In this document: positions 1 to 12,329 of the stretch, in pieces
Layout: the number at the start of each line of letters is the position of its first letter
How positions within the stretch are numbered: the stretch's first letter is position 1
From: Rotaria sordida
Taxonomy: Eukaryota; Rotifera; Eurotatoria; Philodinida; Philodinidae
NCBI GenBank assembly: GCA_905250125.1
Contig: CAJNOL010000125.1
Coordinates: 62,001-126,000 of the forward strand
DNA length: 64,000 bases
Reading direction: 5' to 3'
The notes under the pieces: generated by a model
The model's input: only the letters and a program-made list of their open reading frames with translations
What the model was told of the DNA's origin: nothing
Databases searched by the model: none
Translations under genes and position numbers: made by a program

Positions 1-597
1 GAAAGATTTATACTGTAAATAGTAAAGTGAACAGCCTAGAAGAAAACAACGTCTAGCACTTTTCGATGTCCTTCATTCATGAAAATTTTCATCTCGAAAA
101 AAAATTCAAACTTCAACCTGCTGAGCGGGGTATAATATAGACAATACTCTTGAAAAAAAATGAGGAGAATAGACAAATTTCAAAAATATCTTCTAGTCGA
201 ATAATGATCATAGTTCATTATTCATTGTAATTTAGTAATGTACTATAGACCGCTCGAGATCATATACTTCATCAGAAGGTTATTCTTGATACAACTAAAT
301 TACAATATGTGACTGTAGTCAGCATTCTAATGCTTACCTTTCTGAATGAATATTATTCGATTACATGAAAAAACAAACGTTGTATTGCAAATTTTCGTAT
401 TTTCCTTGAATGTGTAGACAGACTAACGCCTTTTTTTTTCTTTTATTTGAGAGAACTGTTCATGTCATTCGATTCAGTTTGACATCTGAATTTTTTATTC
501 AAGATGAAAATTTTCATGAATGAAGGACATTGAAGTGTCTGACGTCATTTCTTCTTGAGGTTGTTCACTTCACTATTTACAACGTAAATCTTTTTTT
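1..597. repeat. Fold-back (hairpin) element with ~110-bp inverted arms
   Basis: The first ~115 bases (roughly 1-118) reappear as a near-perfect reverse complement at about 485-597. Shared stretches include TGTCCTTCATTCATGAAAA and the AAATAGTRAAGTGAACARCC segment. The middle carries no open frame and no transposase, so this looks like a non-autonomous inverted-repeat transposon. The left arm may continue beyond the window start, so the left boundary is not fixed. Confidence 0.75.
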
Positions 598-1062
598 TTT
601 TTTACATCAAATTCTTTCTTAACCGCTCAGTACAGAATCAAAAATTATACTACATATGAAAAAGATTAATTTGCCATTTGTTAAGTGCAATAAATAGTAA
701 TAGATATACTGTCAAAAAATCGGACCTTTTTCATTCGTCTTGAGACTTATAGATGATGTACATAAATTCTAAATAGTTCTTTCGATATATATATTGCATG
801 AAAAAATTCTTTTATAGAAGTATAATTCTAATCAATTCGATATTTTTCTACATTTATAAAAGAAAATTTACCTCCAGTAAGTAATGATATAATAAAAAGT
901 TTGCGACGATGTCGCTTAATAAATTGCCACATTATTAAAAATCTGAAAAACACAACAAATAATAACTTTTATTTTTTATTTTTTGTGGTTTTTTTAAAAT
1001 GATTACTATCCCTTAAAATAAAATCAATAACAAAATCAAAAAAAAAAACAAAGAATTTTTTT

Positions 1063-4000
1063 TTATGTTAAAATTTCACCATAAAGAGAAAAACGTTGTT
1101 CAAAAGTTAAAGATGAACATGTTAATAGACTATAATTTCTCTTTAATATACTAGATAATTCTTCTTTATCTTGATTTAATAATAAATTTCCTAACCATCT
1201 CATTTGTTCTTGTGTCTAAAAGAAAAAAAAAAACTTTTGTTTGTTTGTTTTTTTTTTCGATATTCTTTACCAATAAATTTTTTTCATTTTTATTCAATGA
1301 TTTTTCATCTATAAATGATGATGTACAACAATCAAGTGAACCAATATCAATTGGATGTGCTTCTGTATTATAAACATAACCCGTATCAAGAAAACATGAA
1401 CCTATTTATATAAATAATAATAATTTAAATAAAAATAAATATTTCAAAATCTACCTAAAGATGTTTGATGTTCTGTAGCATATTCTCCATTTGAATGTAA
1501 AAAATTATCTTCATCAAATATTAAATAAAGATATTTTATTGTTTCAGCAAGAAAAAATGATTCCATACGATTATCAAGATGATGATCTTTTACACTTTTT
1601 AACTAAAAAAAAAAATTTTTTTATTTTTTCAATCAAAAATCAACAAAACAAAAAAAAAATTTCATTTACTGATGTATATCCACATGAAGTTTTACAACAA
1701 GATTCAATTGCATCAAATATATCAGCAGCCATAAATAAAAATGTATCATCATTAGTTGCTTTCGATAAATACATTATTGATTCAATATGTTCTACAAAAA
1801 AAAAAAAAAAAACATCTTCGATCGAATAATTACAAAAAAGAAATTTTTTTTTTTCTACCTGGTCTTAATGGATAACCTTCTCTTCCTTGCGCACAATCAT
1901 GTTGTGCAAGATTATAAAATTCTGGCATTGAACCATATTTTCTCCATATTGTATGATATGCATATAAAGTTTCACGTGCTCGATCAAGTTTACCAAGTAA
2001 TGTCTAAATAAAAATAAAAATTATCTTACAAAATTCAAAATTTTTTCAATCATGATTATAAGAATAATGTATATAAATATTAGAAATGTGCAGGATAGAT
2101 TTAAGCTTAGAAAATTTTTCTCAGTTAACAAAATCTTATCCTACACATCTCCAATGAAAAATACAGATATATATATATATATATTTGAATGTATCTCACC
2201 AACAAACCTGGATAAAAAGCATCCAGTGATGCAAATAATGGCATTGTTTTTCTACCTTGTTGATAATTTGCATAAACAAACCATCCTGTACCATCACTCA
2301 TATATGCATCAATTGCTTTGATATATTCTAAAATTTTTGGAAATTAATAATAAAAACAAACAAAATATTTAATTTTTATTTACCATTCATCATATATATT
2401 AATTCTGGTTGTCGAAATAAAATTGCACCTTTAACTAAATATTCAAAATAAGAATCAACACCAGAACCAATTGTACAATCATATGCTGTCCATTCACCTG
2501 TTTGAATATTTATATGATTTCCTACCTAAAAATATATAGAATATTGTAAATGTTTTGTTTTTTTTTTGTTTTTTTTCTTTTACAAGATTAATTGATGATC
2601 GTTTTGACCAAAGACCTTTTAAAGCTTTTAATGCAGCACGTTCATATTTAGGATCACCGGTAAGACGAGATAATGTTCCAAATTCAATTAAAAATGTTCC
2701 ACCACCGGCAGTACATGTAATATTTGTTTCTCCAATTGGTACACCCCAAACTAAATTTACTGTACCATAAGGAATTCCTTCAAATTGAAAATATTTGTCA
2801 ATAGAAAAAACAAAAGAATTAATTCAATTTACCTGTTTCAGTATCAAAAGCTACAGAAAAAAAAACAAACAAAATTACAATAGAATTACTAAATTTTATT
2901 TTCTTTACCGGGTAAAAGTTTATCGGCAAGACTAACAGCAAGATCAAGTAATGGTCCTGTACATGGCCATGTAGAATTAACAGAAACATTCATACGTTTA
3001 GCAAGAAGATGAGCAGAAAGAAGACCACCAATAACTAAATTAATTATATAAATTAGAAATATCAAAAAAACTTATTTTTTCACAAATTATAAGTCATTCA
3101 TAAACCAACCGATAACTCAGTAGATGAGTTCCAGTCTAACTCGAATGTTGAAGTATACGAAGGGGGAGGGGGGTAGAAATTCAAACTTCCTATTTGCAGA
3201 CATCTGACCAATGCTCCGGTTCCTCTCATAGACTGTGACAGACGTCTTAGCAACGCCTCCTTACCCATCATAGATAGTGACAGACACCTTAGCAACGTCC
3301 TTGTTCATTAGTCTATGACTGCAAACTTAACCATAGAACTAAAGTCTTCTGTATGATTATTATGAAAGAGATGGAATGAAAGACAGCTGTCTTTGACCTC
3401 CGCGTTTCAAACTCATTGTAACACATTACAAATAACATTCTTATCATAGACATATCAGTATGTTGAAGGTCATCAACCGCAAAATATATTGCAGAATTCT
3501 TTGATTTACCATATATCTATATATAGATCCATTATTTTAACCTCGAACGGAACTCGCTAACAGCTTTTTCGATCTATAAAGCTTGTAGAATTAGTTGAAT
3601 AACTGCCGATAGGATAACCTTAATCTAGACTATGACAAAGATATAATAAAGGACTTGTTGATGTCAACTTCAATAACAAAGAGAAGAGAAAGAGCAACGA
3701 AATAAATGAAAGATGAAATGACCTCTATGTGTCATATTTAATAATCTGGCTTAACAATAAATATTAAGACGCTGACGGATCCTATATACAATATCATAAC
3801 GATATGTTTATTAAATAAATTCGCTTCTGTAATATTATTTTCTTAGAAATCTAAGTCATTTTGACAAATTAAACAATGAATTATTCGATAAAATCTACAT
3901 GAATAAATCAATTTGATGGAGCTATGAATTTTCAATTAGAAAAAAATACCCAATAAAATAATTCTTATTTCTTTAAACAATACCTCGAATATTTGTTTCA

Positions 4001-4543
4001 AATACACTAACATTAATATCACGTTCAATATCTAAATTTTGAATAAGTGTATAAACACGAGCAAATTCTGTATTATTTCCAAGTACAGCTAATGTATCAA
4101 TTGCATCAACAAGTGACAATGAATAACTATATTAATAAAAATATTTTTTAAGCAAAAAATAAAATATTTATTTTATTTTACCTTCCCCAAGTATCATAAC
4201 TAAAATTTAATCAAAATAAAAAAAGGAAAATCTTGTTTTTTTGAAAATAACAAATTATTTATTTCTTACCCATCACATGTTAATGGACGCAATTCATCAT
4301 ATGGATATGCATATTTTAAATACGAATCGTATGCATGATAAAACATTTGTTTAACATGATTTCTAAATAAAAATTATATAAATATATATATATATTCAAA
4401 ATACGAAAAAAAAAAAACAATAAGAAAAATATTTACTTGTATTGTAAACGTTTTTGTGTTGAAAATTGTCCCTCATTAGAATAAACATGAGAAACAATAA
4501 ATAAATATATTAAAATTAAAATAAATTCTTTATCACAGAACAT
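1063..4543 (-). CDS. EDEM2: EDEM2-like ER degradation-enhancing alpha-mannosidase (GH47), 14 exons
   Basis: Predicted 555-aa glycoside hydrolase family 47 protein of the ER lumen that helps route misfolded N-glycoproteins to ERAD. Exons, in transcript order: 4437-4543, 4270-4362, 4182-4199, 3984-4126, 2909-3034, 2833-2850, 2584-2777, 2384-2525, 2200-2327, 1859-2003, 1670-1791, 1455-1602, 1271-1401, 1063-1215; total 1668 nt. A hydrophobic signal peptide (about residues 2-20) is followed by [13 protein letters not shown] and [17 protein letters not shown], then [35 protein letters not shown] and NTEAHPID; in GH47 the Thr of TEAHP binds calcium. The C-terminus (SLLTCSS...) matches EDEM2 rather than EDEM1 or EDEM3, and there is no KDEL. 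Exons 3 and 6 are each only 18 nt and encode conserved residues. Intron 4 (3035-3983) is unusually long. The gene is divergent from SCYL3, with 333 bp between the start codons. Confidence 0.93.
3035..3983. other. Long EDEM2 intron holding inserted sequence
   Basis: This 949-nt intron is more than ten times the usual length here and is less AT-rich than its neighbours. Apart from the tandem repeat at 3227-3310 I see no coding frame and no clear inverted ends. It is probably an old insertion whose termini have decayed. Confidence 0.5.
3227..3310. repeat. Two tandem copies of a 42-bp unit
   Basis: Units 3227-3268 and 3269-3310 both begin CATAGA, followed by GTGACAGAC and CTTAGCAACG at the same spacing, with about ten differences. 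The repeat lies inside EDEM2 intron 4. Confidence 0.7.
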
Positions 4544-4876
4544 ATTTTAAACATGATTTTTAAAAAAAAAATGTTTATTCAAATTTCTTATTCATATCAA
4601 TTACTAGTGTTGTTTTCTTTTTTCTTGTTTACCCATCAATTAACTTAGGTATATGTGTATATATATATGAGATCAATAGGAATTTATTTAAGACTTAATT
4701 TTTATTGGTTAATTATATACCAATAAAAATTTTTCATAAAAAAATATCTTATAGGTTTAAAATAAAATCCAATTATAAAATTGTTCCGTTTTGTTTTCTG
4801 TTTGGATTTGAATTTTAAGTATAGAAGAAGAGGACAAAAAAAAAAAAAAAAGCTAAAAACATATTATTTATATACC
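4544..4876. promoter_or_regulatory. Divergent intergenic region between EDEM2 and SCYL3
   Basis: The 333 bp between the two opposed start codons must hold both 5' UTRs and core promoters. It contains an AT-rich alternating stretch near 4655-4670 but no motif I would name. A shared promoter is inferred from geometry only. Confidence 0.4.
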
Positions 4877-7800
4877 ATGGGAAATGATTTGTCATCATCA
4901 TCAACAGCACGAACACCTATTTCACTTGATGATTCTGTTTGTTGGCACCTTTACAATGGAGTTAATGAACGATCAGAACCAATTTCAATTTTTATAGCTA
5001 AACAAACATTTACTGTTGAATGTCGACGATCGATTCAAGTAAATTGTTTGACAACTAATTTTAAAACTATTATTAAAAAAATAAAAATATGATTTTATTT
5101 AGTTTTTAAAAACTATTCGTCATCCAAATATAATTAAATTTTTTACTGATTTTAAAACATTTGTTGATCATGATAGTTTTATTGCTGATTGTGTACATCC
5201 ATTAACAAATAAATTACATACAAATGATATTGATTCATCAGCTAAAATTTGTTTAGGTCTTTATCAATTATCTCAAGCTTTAGAATTTCTCCATGACAAA
5301 GTAAAAAACAAAAATTTGATTTCATTTCAATGATATTATTTATTTAAATAGGCATCTATTAGTCATAATAATATTTGTTTATTATCACTTTATATATCTC
5401 TAAATGGTATATGGAAATTAGGAAATTTTGAATGTGCATGTCGTTATGATAATCTTAATAGAAAATATTTAGCATCTTTAAAAATGATTCGATATGAAGA
5501 ATGTATAACACCTGAAGAAAATGAAACGGTTTCAATAATATTGAATATTGATTTAGATGGATTCTTTTTGTTTTTGTTTTTTTTTTTTTTTGATATCTTA
5601 ATAGGATTCAACAGAATTCGATAGACAAGAAATTTATGCTATTGATGTATATGGATTTGGTACATTGATTCGTAATCTTATGACAATTGTCAATGTTGAT
5701 GGTAAAAAAAAAAATTTTATTTGTATATGAAAAAGAGATGAGAGTGACTCAAAAATAAAAAAAAACATTTTTGATATGTAATTTTGTAAACATAAAATAA
5801 TTCTCTATTAAGAAATAAAATAGATCTTAATTTCAGAAAAATTTTGGAAATTTGAATTTTTTTTAATTATCAACATTGAAAATTTTAATATTACGTATTT
5901 ATATAATAAATATAAATATAAACTCATAGCTATGTTATACTTGTTAGATATCTTATTTTTCAATAGTCTGCATTCTATTTAATTATTTTCTTGTGTATTT
6001 GAAGAGAAGAATACATAAAAATGAAATTATTTATTTTTGATTTTAATTTGGAACTTAGAATTATGTTGGATATATTCTCAAGTGAAAATATTATTTAAAA
6101 GATGATTTTATTTTTGTTAATTAGATTCATTAAAAAATCTTTTAAATGATTTACAAATATCTCTTACTGAAGAAGATCCACAATCACGACCGACTTGGTC
6201 AATGCTTCTTAAAACACAATTCTTTCAGTAAAAGTTCTTTTGTTTTTTTTTTTGTTTTTGAAAAACAAGAAACTTATAATAAAAATATCTATTGTTTTTA
6301 TTTATTTATTAGAATTGATTATATTAAAACAATTGAACTTCTTGATCGTCTACCGACTGTTGATGAGTCCGATCTTTCCAATGTAGTCGAGTTTGTATTT
6401 TATTTAATTTTTATTTTCTAGTAACGGGTAGCCCATAAATAATTATACTGTTAGTATTTTCGAAATTTCTACTCTATTATCGCTTTGACTAAAATACATT
6501 TTTTATCAAAAGATAGCGCTTGAAATTCTCTACAAAACCATATATAACTAGATCCTAAAACTGTTTTAGATATATTTGAAAAAAGATGAAAAATAAAGAC
6601 ATACAAAAAGCTGAAAAAAATAACGGGATAGACGTAATGAAAGGTCGCGCTTTGCATATAATGTTTTCATTACTTCATCCTATTAAAAAATAAAATATAC
6701 CAAAAGATGCAGCGTGAAAAGCTCTACAATTTACAAGGAACAAATTATAAAAAGAGAAAATAAAAAAACGAACTCATCTTGTACCAAAAAACAATATCAT
6801 TTTCGTACGGTCGAAATTTGATCGCTCAAAACTTTGTCCGTTTTGAAAACAAAAAATGCAACTATTAAATAGGTGACCTTATGTAAATTGTAGAGCTTTT
6901 CACGCTGCATCTTTTGGTATATTTTGTTTTTCTAATAGGACAAGGTAAGTAATGAAAAAATGGGATGCAAAGTGTGGCCATTCATTATGTTCATCCCGTT
7001 ATTTTAGTTTTGTAGAGAATTTCAAGCGCTATCTTTTGATAAAAAAAGTGTTTTAGTCAAAGCGATAATAGAGTAGAAATTTCGAAAATACTAACAGTAT
7101 AATTATTTATGGGCCAACCGTTATTTTAATATTTTTTTTTTTTTGTTGAAGTTCTCTATCAACATATCTCGATAATCTTGATACAGAATATTTTAATGAA
7201 TTATTAATTCGTCGTTTATGTCTTCCATTTATGTTTTTATGTTCATCAACAAGATTAAATATCATTCCAAGAATAATAGTTCCTAAAAATGATGATGATA
7301 ATGATAATAATAATAATTCATGGATTACAATTGACAAATATCGTATATATGTTATACCACATATAATTGATTTATTTTCTTATCATGTAACATGTATACG
7401 AGAAACATTACTTGAATATTATAATTCATATTGGGAATTAATTGATAGAACAATTTTAATGAATATTATTCTTCCACAAGTAAAAAGCAAAATTATTTTA
7501 AATATTAAGATAAAAATTTATTTTTGTACATTGATGTTTTTTTTTTCTTTTGTAGCTTCTTTATGGACTTAAAGATTCAAATAATACAATATGTATGTTA
7601 ACATTAATTGCATTAGCTTCAATGGTACCAGTTTTAGGTGCTGATGTAGTTGTTGGTGGACAACGAAAACAAATATTTACTGATAAAATAAAAAAAGAAG
7701 TTTGTATTTATTTTATATTAATTTAAATTTTAATTAATATTATTTTTTTATTTTAAATATTAGAATGTTTTATTATCAAAAACAGCAAAAATTATATCAA

Positions 7801-8567
7801 GAACAAATTCTCCATTATCAACATCACCATTACTTCCACAAAAACCAAGAAAAACTAGTCCAGTTCCAACAAATAAAACAAAGTAAATTAAGATTTTTTT
7901 TTCTTGATTTCTAATAATATTTTGTATATTTTCTAGACCACTTCGATTAAAAACAAAATCAATCACTACAGAACCATCTCAACCACTTACCATTTCTTCA
8001 GAGTATACGAATGGAGATCATTTATCATCAGATAATACTATTGAAGAACCACAAACAACTATCATTCAAAACGGACTTTCTAATCAATATATTCAAGATG
8101 ATGATATTGATAATGATGATGGTCAATGGTCAGATTGGGAACATAAATCAGATCCACCAGAATCATTTGTATTACCTGAAAAATTAACATTATCTTCATC
8201 AATATCTGAACAATCATTAAAACCTACTAAATCTTTGAAACTTATGAGTCCTACGAAATCAAAATGGGATCCAAATGCACCATTAGGTAGTGAATATGAA
8301 TTACCATCTGTTGTATTAACAAATAAGAAATCAACAAAAATCGAAACACTAGAAAAACAAGATACAGAAGATTTTTTTAAAGATATGACACCTAAAGTTG
8401 AAACAGTTGAATTAATGAGACAACTTGAAACTATGTTTAATGTTAATACAGATCAATCAAATGAACAAATCAAAACAACATCATTTTCTAATAAATTTGG
8501 TATTATAGTACAAGATCAAGGTGAAAATCAAGAAATAGAAAGTGGAAATAATAATTGGGATGAATAA
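4877..8567 (+). CDS. SCYL3: SCYL3-like pseudokinase with HEAT-type repeats, 10 exons
   Basis: Predicted 678-aa SCY1-like protein; human SCYL3 (PACE-1) binds ezrin and sits on Golgi and lamellipodial membranes. Exons: 4877-5038, 5103-5300, 5352-5528, 5605-5701, 6125-6227, 6313-6390, 7152-7479, 7556-7699, 7764-7882, 7937-8567; sum 2037 nt. The start MGNDLSSS offers a Gly2 for N-myristoylation, as in human SCYL3. The kinase-like domain (about residues 20-260) is degenerate: HNNICL replaces the HRD loop and GNFE replaces DFG, so it is predicted inactive. A helical repeat region follows, with the family signature VLGADVVVGGQRKQIF. The acidic tail (DDGQWSDWEHKSDP, then FSNKFG and NNNWDE) matches the SCYL3 tail. 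Intron 6 carries a 700-bp mariner-type MITE. A candidate AATAAA lies at 8718-8723. Confidence 0.92.
6422..7123. mobile_element. Mariner-type MITE with ~115-bp inverted arms in SCYL3 intron 6
   Basis: The ends read TA-ACGGGTAGCCCATAAATAAT and, reversed on the right, TA-ACGGTTGGCCCATAAATAAT. The arms match over about 6423-6537 versus 7010-7122. A second inner inverted pair lies near 6683-6735 and 6890-6945 (shared GATGCAGCGTGAAAAGCTC). The TA at each edge fits the TA target duplication of Tc1/mariner elements, and GGCCCATAAATAAT resembles mariner termini. No transposase frame remains. Removing the element leaves an intron of about 60 nt, the normal size here, which supports the boundaries. Confidence 0.88.
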
Positions 8568-10008
8568 ATGACTTGTTTTTCTTTATAATTGATGTTTTAT
8601 ATTCTTTTTGTTTTTTATATAAACACAGTGATATAAATGAAATCGTATTTCTTCAACCTGGTGGTTGCATTTTCAACTATTTTCTTGGGCTTTTTTTTTT
8701 TTAATGTATATGTCAAAATAAATAGAAAAAAAAAAAGCTTTCATCATCAATAGAAGTTTTCGTTTTATGATTAATTGTCTTTATATTTAATTATTGTAAA
8801 CAATTATTTATTATGTCTAACACAACTGTTACAAATAAATTATTGATGAAATTCCATGATTTTTTTTGTTTTTTTGATTCATATAAATTGATGAAGAATC
8901 TCTTTGGTCTTCAACAGATGTTTTATCAGATCATCATCATTGTGAATAAACTATATGAAGAAAAAAAAGTGTATACTATACTAGATTGATATTACTCTTA
9001 TAAGACATATGAGATTAGATGTTCATCAGATACAAGGTGTTCAATAAGAAATGATTTATTTTTAGTTTTAGCTTAAAACGAAAACGTATCAGCAAGTTGA
9101 TCCCTTTGATAATGAACAATTATTTCAAGGATAAGATTTAAAAATAACAGAATAATTTGTCAAATTAAAATCAATGTAGTCTTTCAGTAATTATTTGATT
9201 TTGTTTTATTAAATTAGTTATATTATCATTCCATAATTAGAATGTAAGAATAAACTTTTTAACTGTTAAATATTCATCATCTATCTATTTAATATCTACT
9301 AATATTTGTAATAAATGATGAGTAAACTTAACATGTTTGAGTTTCATTTGATATATTGACTACATAAAAAGTTCATATAATAAATAAATATTAAATAATT
9401 GTCAAACAGGCAATATTTGTTCAATAGATTGAATTATTTGATAGATATTGACAATATCATTCTTTCAAAGAAACAAAAATACATTCTATCATTTATTAAA
9501 AAATCATTTGAGAATTGAATGTTACTATTTGACTCTCTAAAAAGGATAGATGTTAAAGTTTTATACATAATACAAATAATGAAAAAAGCTCAATCAATAC
9601 AATTAATCATTAACGAGAAGCATACAAATATAATCTTGTTATCAACAACAAAGCAACTTTTCTTAGTAGAAATTCAGTAAACAAAAAGAACATGTCAATA
9701 ATTGAACATGGAATTATAACGATAGTCTTCTCAATAATAAATATGAATATCTTTTGCCAACAGTCTGATCAAATATTAAAGAACTCTTCACGAACATCCC
9801 TTAATATGTCATCATATTACTATTTAATATCATGTTTAAACCTGATGAATTAATTTAATTATCTAATATGAAATTAATCTGAGTAAATCAACACCGACGT
9901 ATTTTATTTTTCAATAATATATATATATATATGAACACATATGAAAATCTATTCTCTAAAAATACATTATTATATTCATGTCTTTTTTTTTTGTCATGTT
10001 TTCGATAC
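8568..10008. other. Intergenic region, 3' ends of two convergent genes
   Basis: AT-rich sequence between the SCYL3 stop and the stop of the minus-strand gene at 10009. I see poly-T tracts and a short TA run near 9918, but no reading frame with protein-like composition and no clear inverted repeat. Confidence 0.5.
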
Positions 10009-11221
10009 TTAAAATTTCACTTGTTGATCAGATATAGATGAAAGCCATGCTTGTTTAATTAATTGACAAGTACTTTCTGCAAAGACAACTTCAGGAGTAT
10101 TTGTATTTGTACTTGAACAACGATAAAAATTTGATGGATATTTCTTTTCTATGTTTGATGAATGACAACATTCAATTAAACAATTACGTTTATCAAAATG
10201 ACATATACGTGTATCATGTAGTGATGATGAAGGACGATGAATCTTTGATAATATATTATCTTTCATTGGATTTTGAGTTGTTTTTAATGAAATTGTATTT
10301 GAATTTGAACTTGTAATTGATGCAATAGTTGGACGATAAGATGAATGAGAATAGATATCAGTTGTTAGTGGTGAAATTGATGAATCAATAAGAGGATCTA
10401 TAAATACAAAACGAAAAAAGAAAATTTATATAATTCCTTTTTTTGTTTGAATAGTCTTACTGCAATATTCAGACGTTTCATTATTAATACAAATGGGAAA
10501 TGAAGAAGTTACTTCTTTCAATTTTGGAATGTCGTTTGAAGATGAAAATGATGATAACATAAGAGGCAATATTTGTCCATCTTTTACAGAAAAACAATAG
10601 AGCGGATAAACAGTTGAATGTTGTTCATTATGATGTGCTTGAGTTTGAGTAGATTTCGATGAATGAAGAATGATCGATTGTGGAATATTCAAATTAGAAC
10701 TACTGGTTGCAGTAGTTACCATTATTTTAGTATTGGTTTGAGAATGTAAAACTAAATTATTCTTACTAGATTTTAATGTTGATTGAATACTATGAAGAAT
10801 AGATATAGGAAAACAAAGATATATTATTAATTACTTGTACAAAATAAATATACGTGTTTATGTATGGATCAATATTTTTCAATTGACAAGTAGAACATGT
10901 TATTGTTGATATAGTTGTATCATCAATTGTTGGATGATATATTTGTTCGTCATATTTCGATTTTCTTTCATCATAAATTAAAAAGATTTTTTTGACAAAT
11001 TCATAAAACCAATCGATAAATGATGTTGTATTTGAATAATATTTTTGATTATTAAATCGTTTTCTTTTGATTATCTTATTCAAACATGATTTTTGTTGTA
11101 TATCGTGTTTAATTCTTGAAGAAGGAATACAAATTGTTGTTGATGGACCATCACCTGATTCTACTAACCATTTTCGAATGGTAATCAAAGATTTTTGACT
11201 TTTACATCGATGATTATTCAT
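10009..11221 (-). CDS. Unrecognised 361-aa protein, 3 exons
   Basis: Exons 10854-11221, 10461-10789 and 10009-10397 join to 1086 nt in frame. The join needs donor GTATAT after ...YINT and acceptor TAG before the IQSTLKSS segment. The N-terminal third is basic (MNNHRCKSQKSLITIRKWL, later KRKRFNNQKYY). The middle is a Ser/Thr/Asn-rich, probably disordered stretch. The C-terminal ~85 residues are richer in Cys and better ordered, with CHFDKRNCLIECCHSS and a final CQLIKQAWLSS. There is no signal peptide and no membrane segment. I do not recognise a family. It is divergent from 6PGD, 1.1 kb away. Confidence is for its being a real gene. Confidence 0.7.
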
Positions 11222-12329
11222 GTATATATATCAATTTTATATGAGAAAAAAAAATTTTTTTATGAAATTATTATTGAGAGATAAAAGTAAATTAGAGCGG
11301 GACTTGAAATAAAAAGGAGCGTTTATAATTATATATTTTAAATAAAAGATTATTTTAAAATTTTTATTTTATCTTGAAAGTTTCAGATCAAAAAAAAGAA
11401 TGAGAAGAAAATATTTTTAAAATGTTAGTCAATACTAATATTAACTAAAAAAAAAAAAGATAGTTCAGTTGTTATCTATATAAAGAATATTTTTATTCTT
11501 AATTACAAATGAAAATGTATGAGTAAACAACCTATGTTACAAAAACCGAATCACTTTTAGTGATAAATCGTGGTTTACTGGCAATAATCACCGGTTAACC
11601 GGAGAAAACAACCGGTTTTTTCCCTATTTTCAGTATATGGGTCATATCATCTTTTTCTTTACTACTTGTCGATAAACTTATAACAGATAAGTTTATTGAC
11701 TGATTGGTATGATCGCTAAATGTGTTCTATTGACAGTAAACTGGTAAGCATCTTCGTCGTTCTATCATTTTTGAATTATATCATTGTTGGATATATATCT
11801 GATATTTTCATATACGTTAAACTACGAAGTAATTTTCTATCTATCACTGTTATTAAAATATATCATCAATGAATATAGTAATATCATTGTTCTCTTCATA
11901 TCACAATAATTCTCAAGAGAGACTTAGAAAAATAATTTAATTGGAACGAGATCGACTCGACTATTATACTTTACAATAACAATCATGGCTTGGTTTTTTT
12001 AGGTTAACTAAACTAGTGACATCTAATGTTTCAATTTACTAGATTAATCAAATTGGTTTTTTTTTTCATTTCATTTAATGTTTGTATTAGAATCTATCGT
12101 ACAATAAAATCATAGAAATTGTTTTATTAGTCGGCTGTTCACAATTCGATTGTCTGTCTACCTACTTGAATATGTTGATTTGTGTACTTCCAGGACGTTT
12201 ATAGCGCATTGGATAGTGATATTAACGAGTCACTATAACTTTTTTTTTTTGCATTGTCAAGCATTACGTGCACTTTCTTTTCCAACATAAGTTTTAGATT
12301 CGCATTCTAAACCAATAGTCCATATAACA
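11222..12329. other. Divergent intergenic region before 6PGD
   Basis: This stretch separates the start codons of the 361-aa gene and 6PGD and should include both promoters. Near 11565-11615 a run of CGGTTAACCGG-type palindromic bases stands out (ATCACCGGTTAACCGGAGAA, then CCGGTTTTT). I could not assign it. No coding sequence is seen. Confidence 0.4.

Noticed and set aside
2052..2321. Plus-strand frame across 2052-2321
   Set aside because: Antisense to EDEM2 exon 9 and its intron.
6469..6657. Short minus-strand reading frame inside the SCYL3 intron
   Set aside because: It lies wholly inside the mariner-type MITE arm and has no transposase motif.
7107..7337. Minus-strand frame over the exon after the MITE
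   Set aside because: It is the antisense shadow of the SCYL3 exon 7152-7479.
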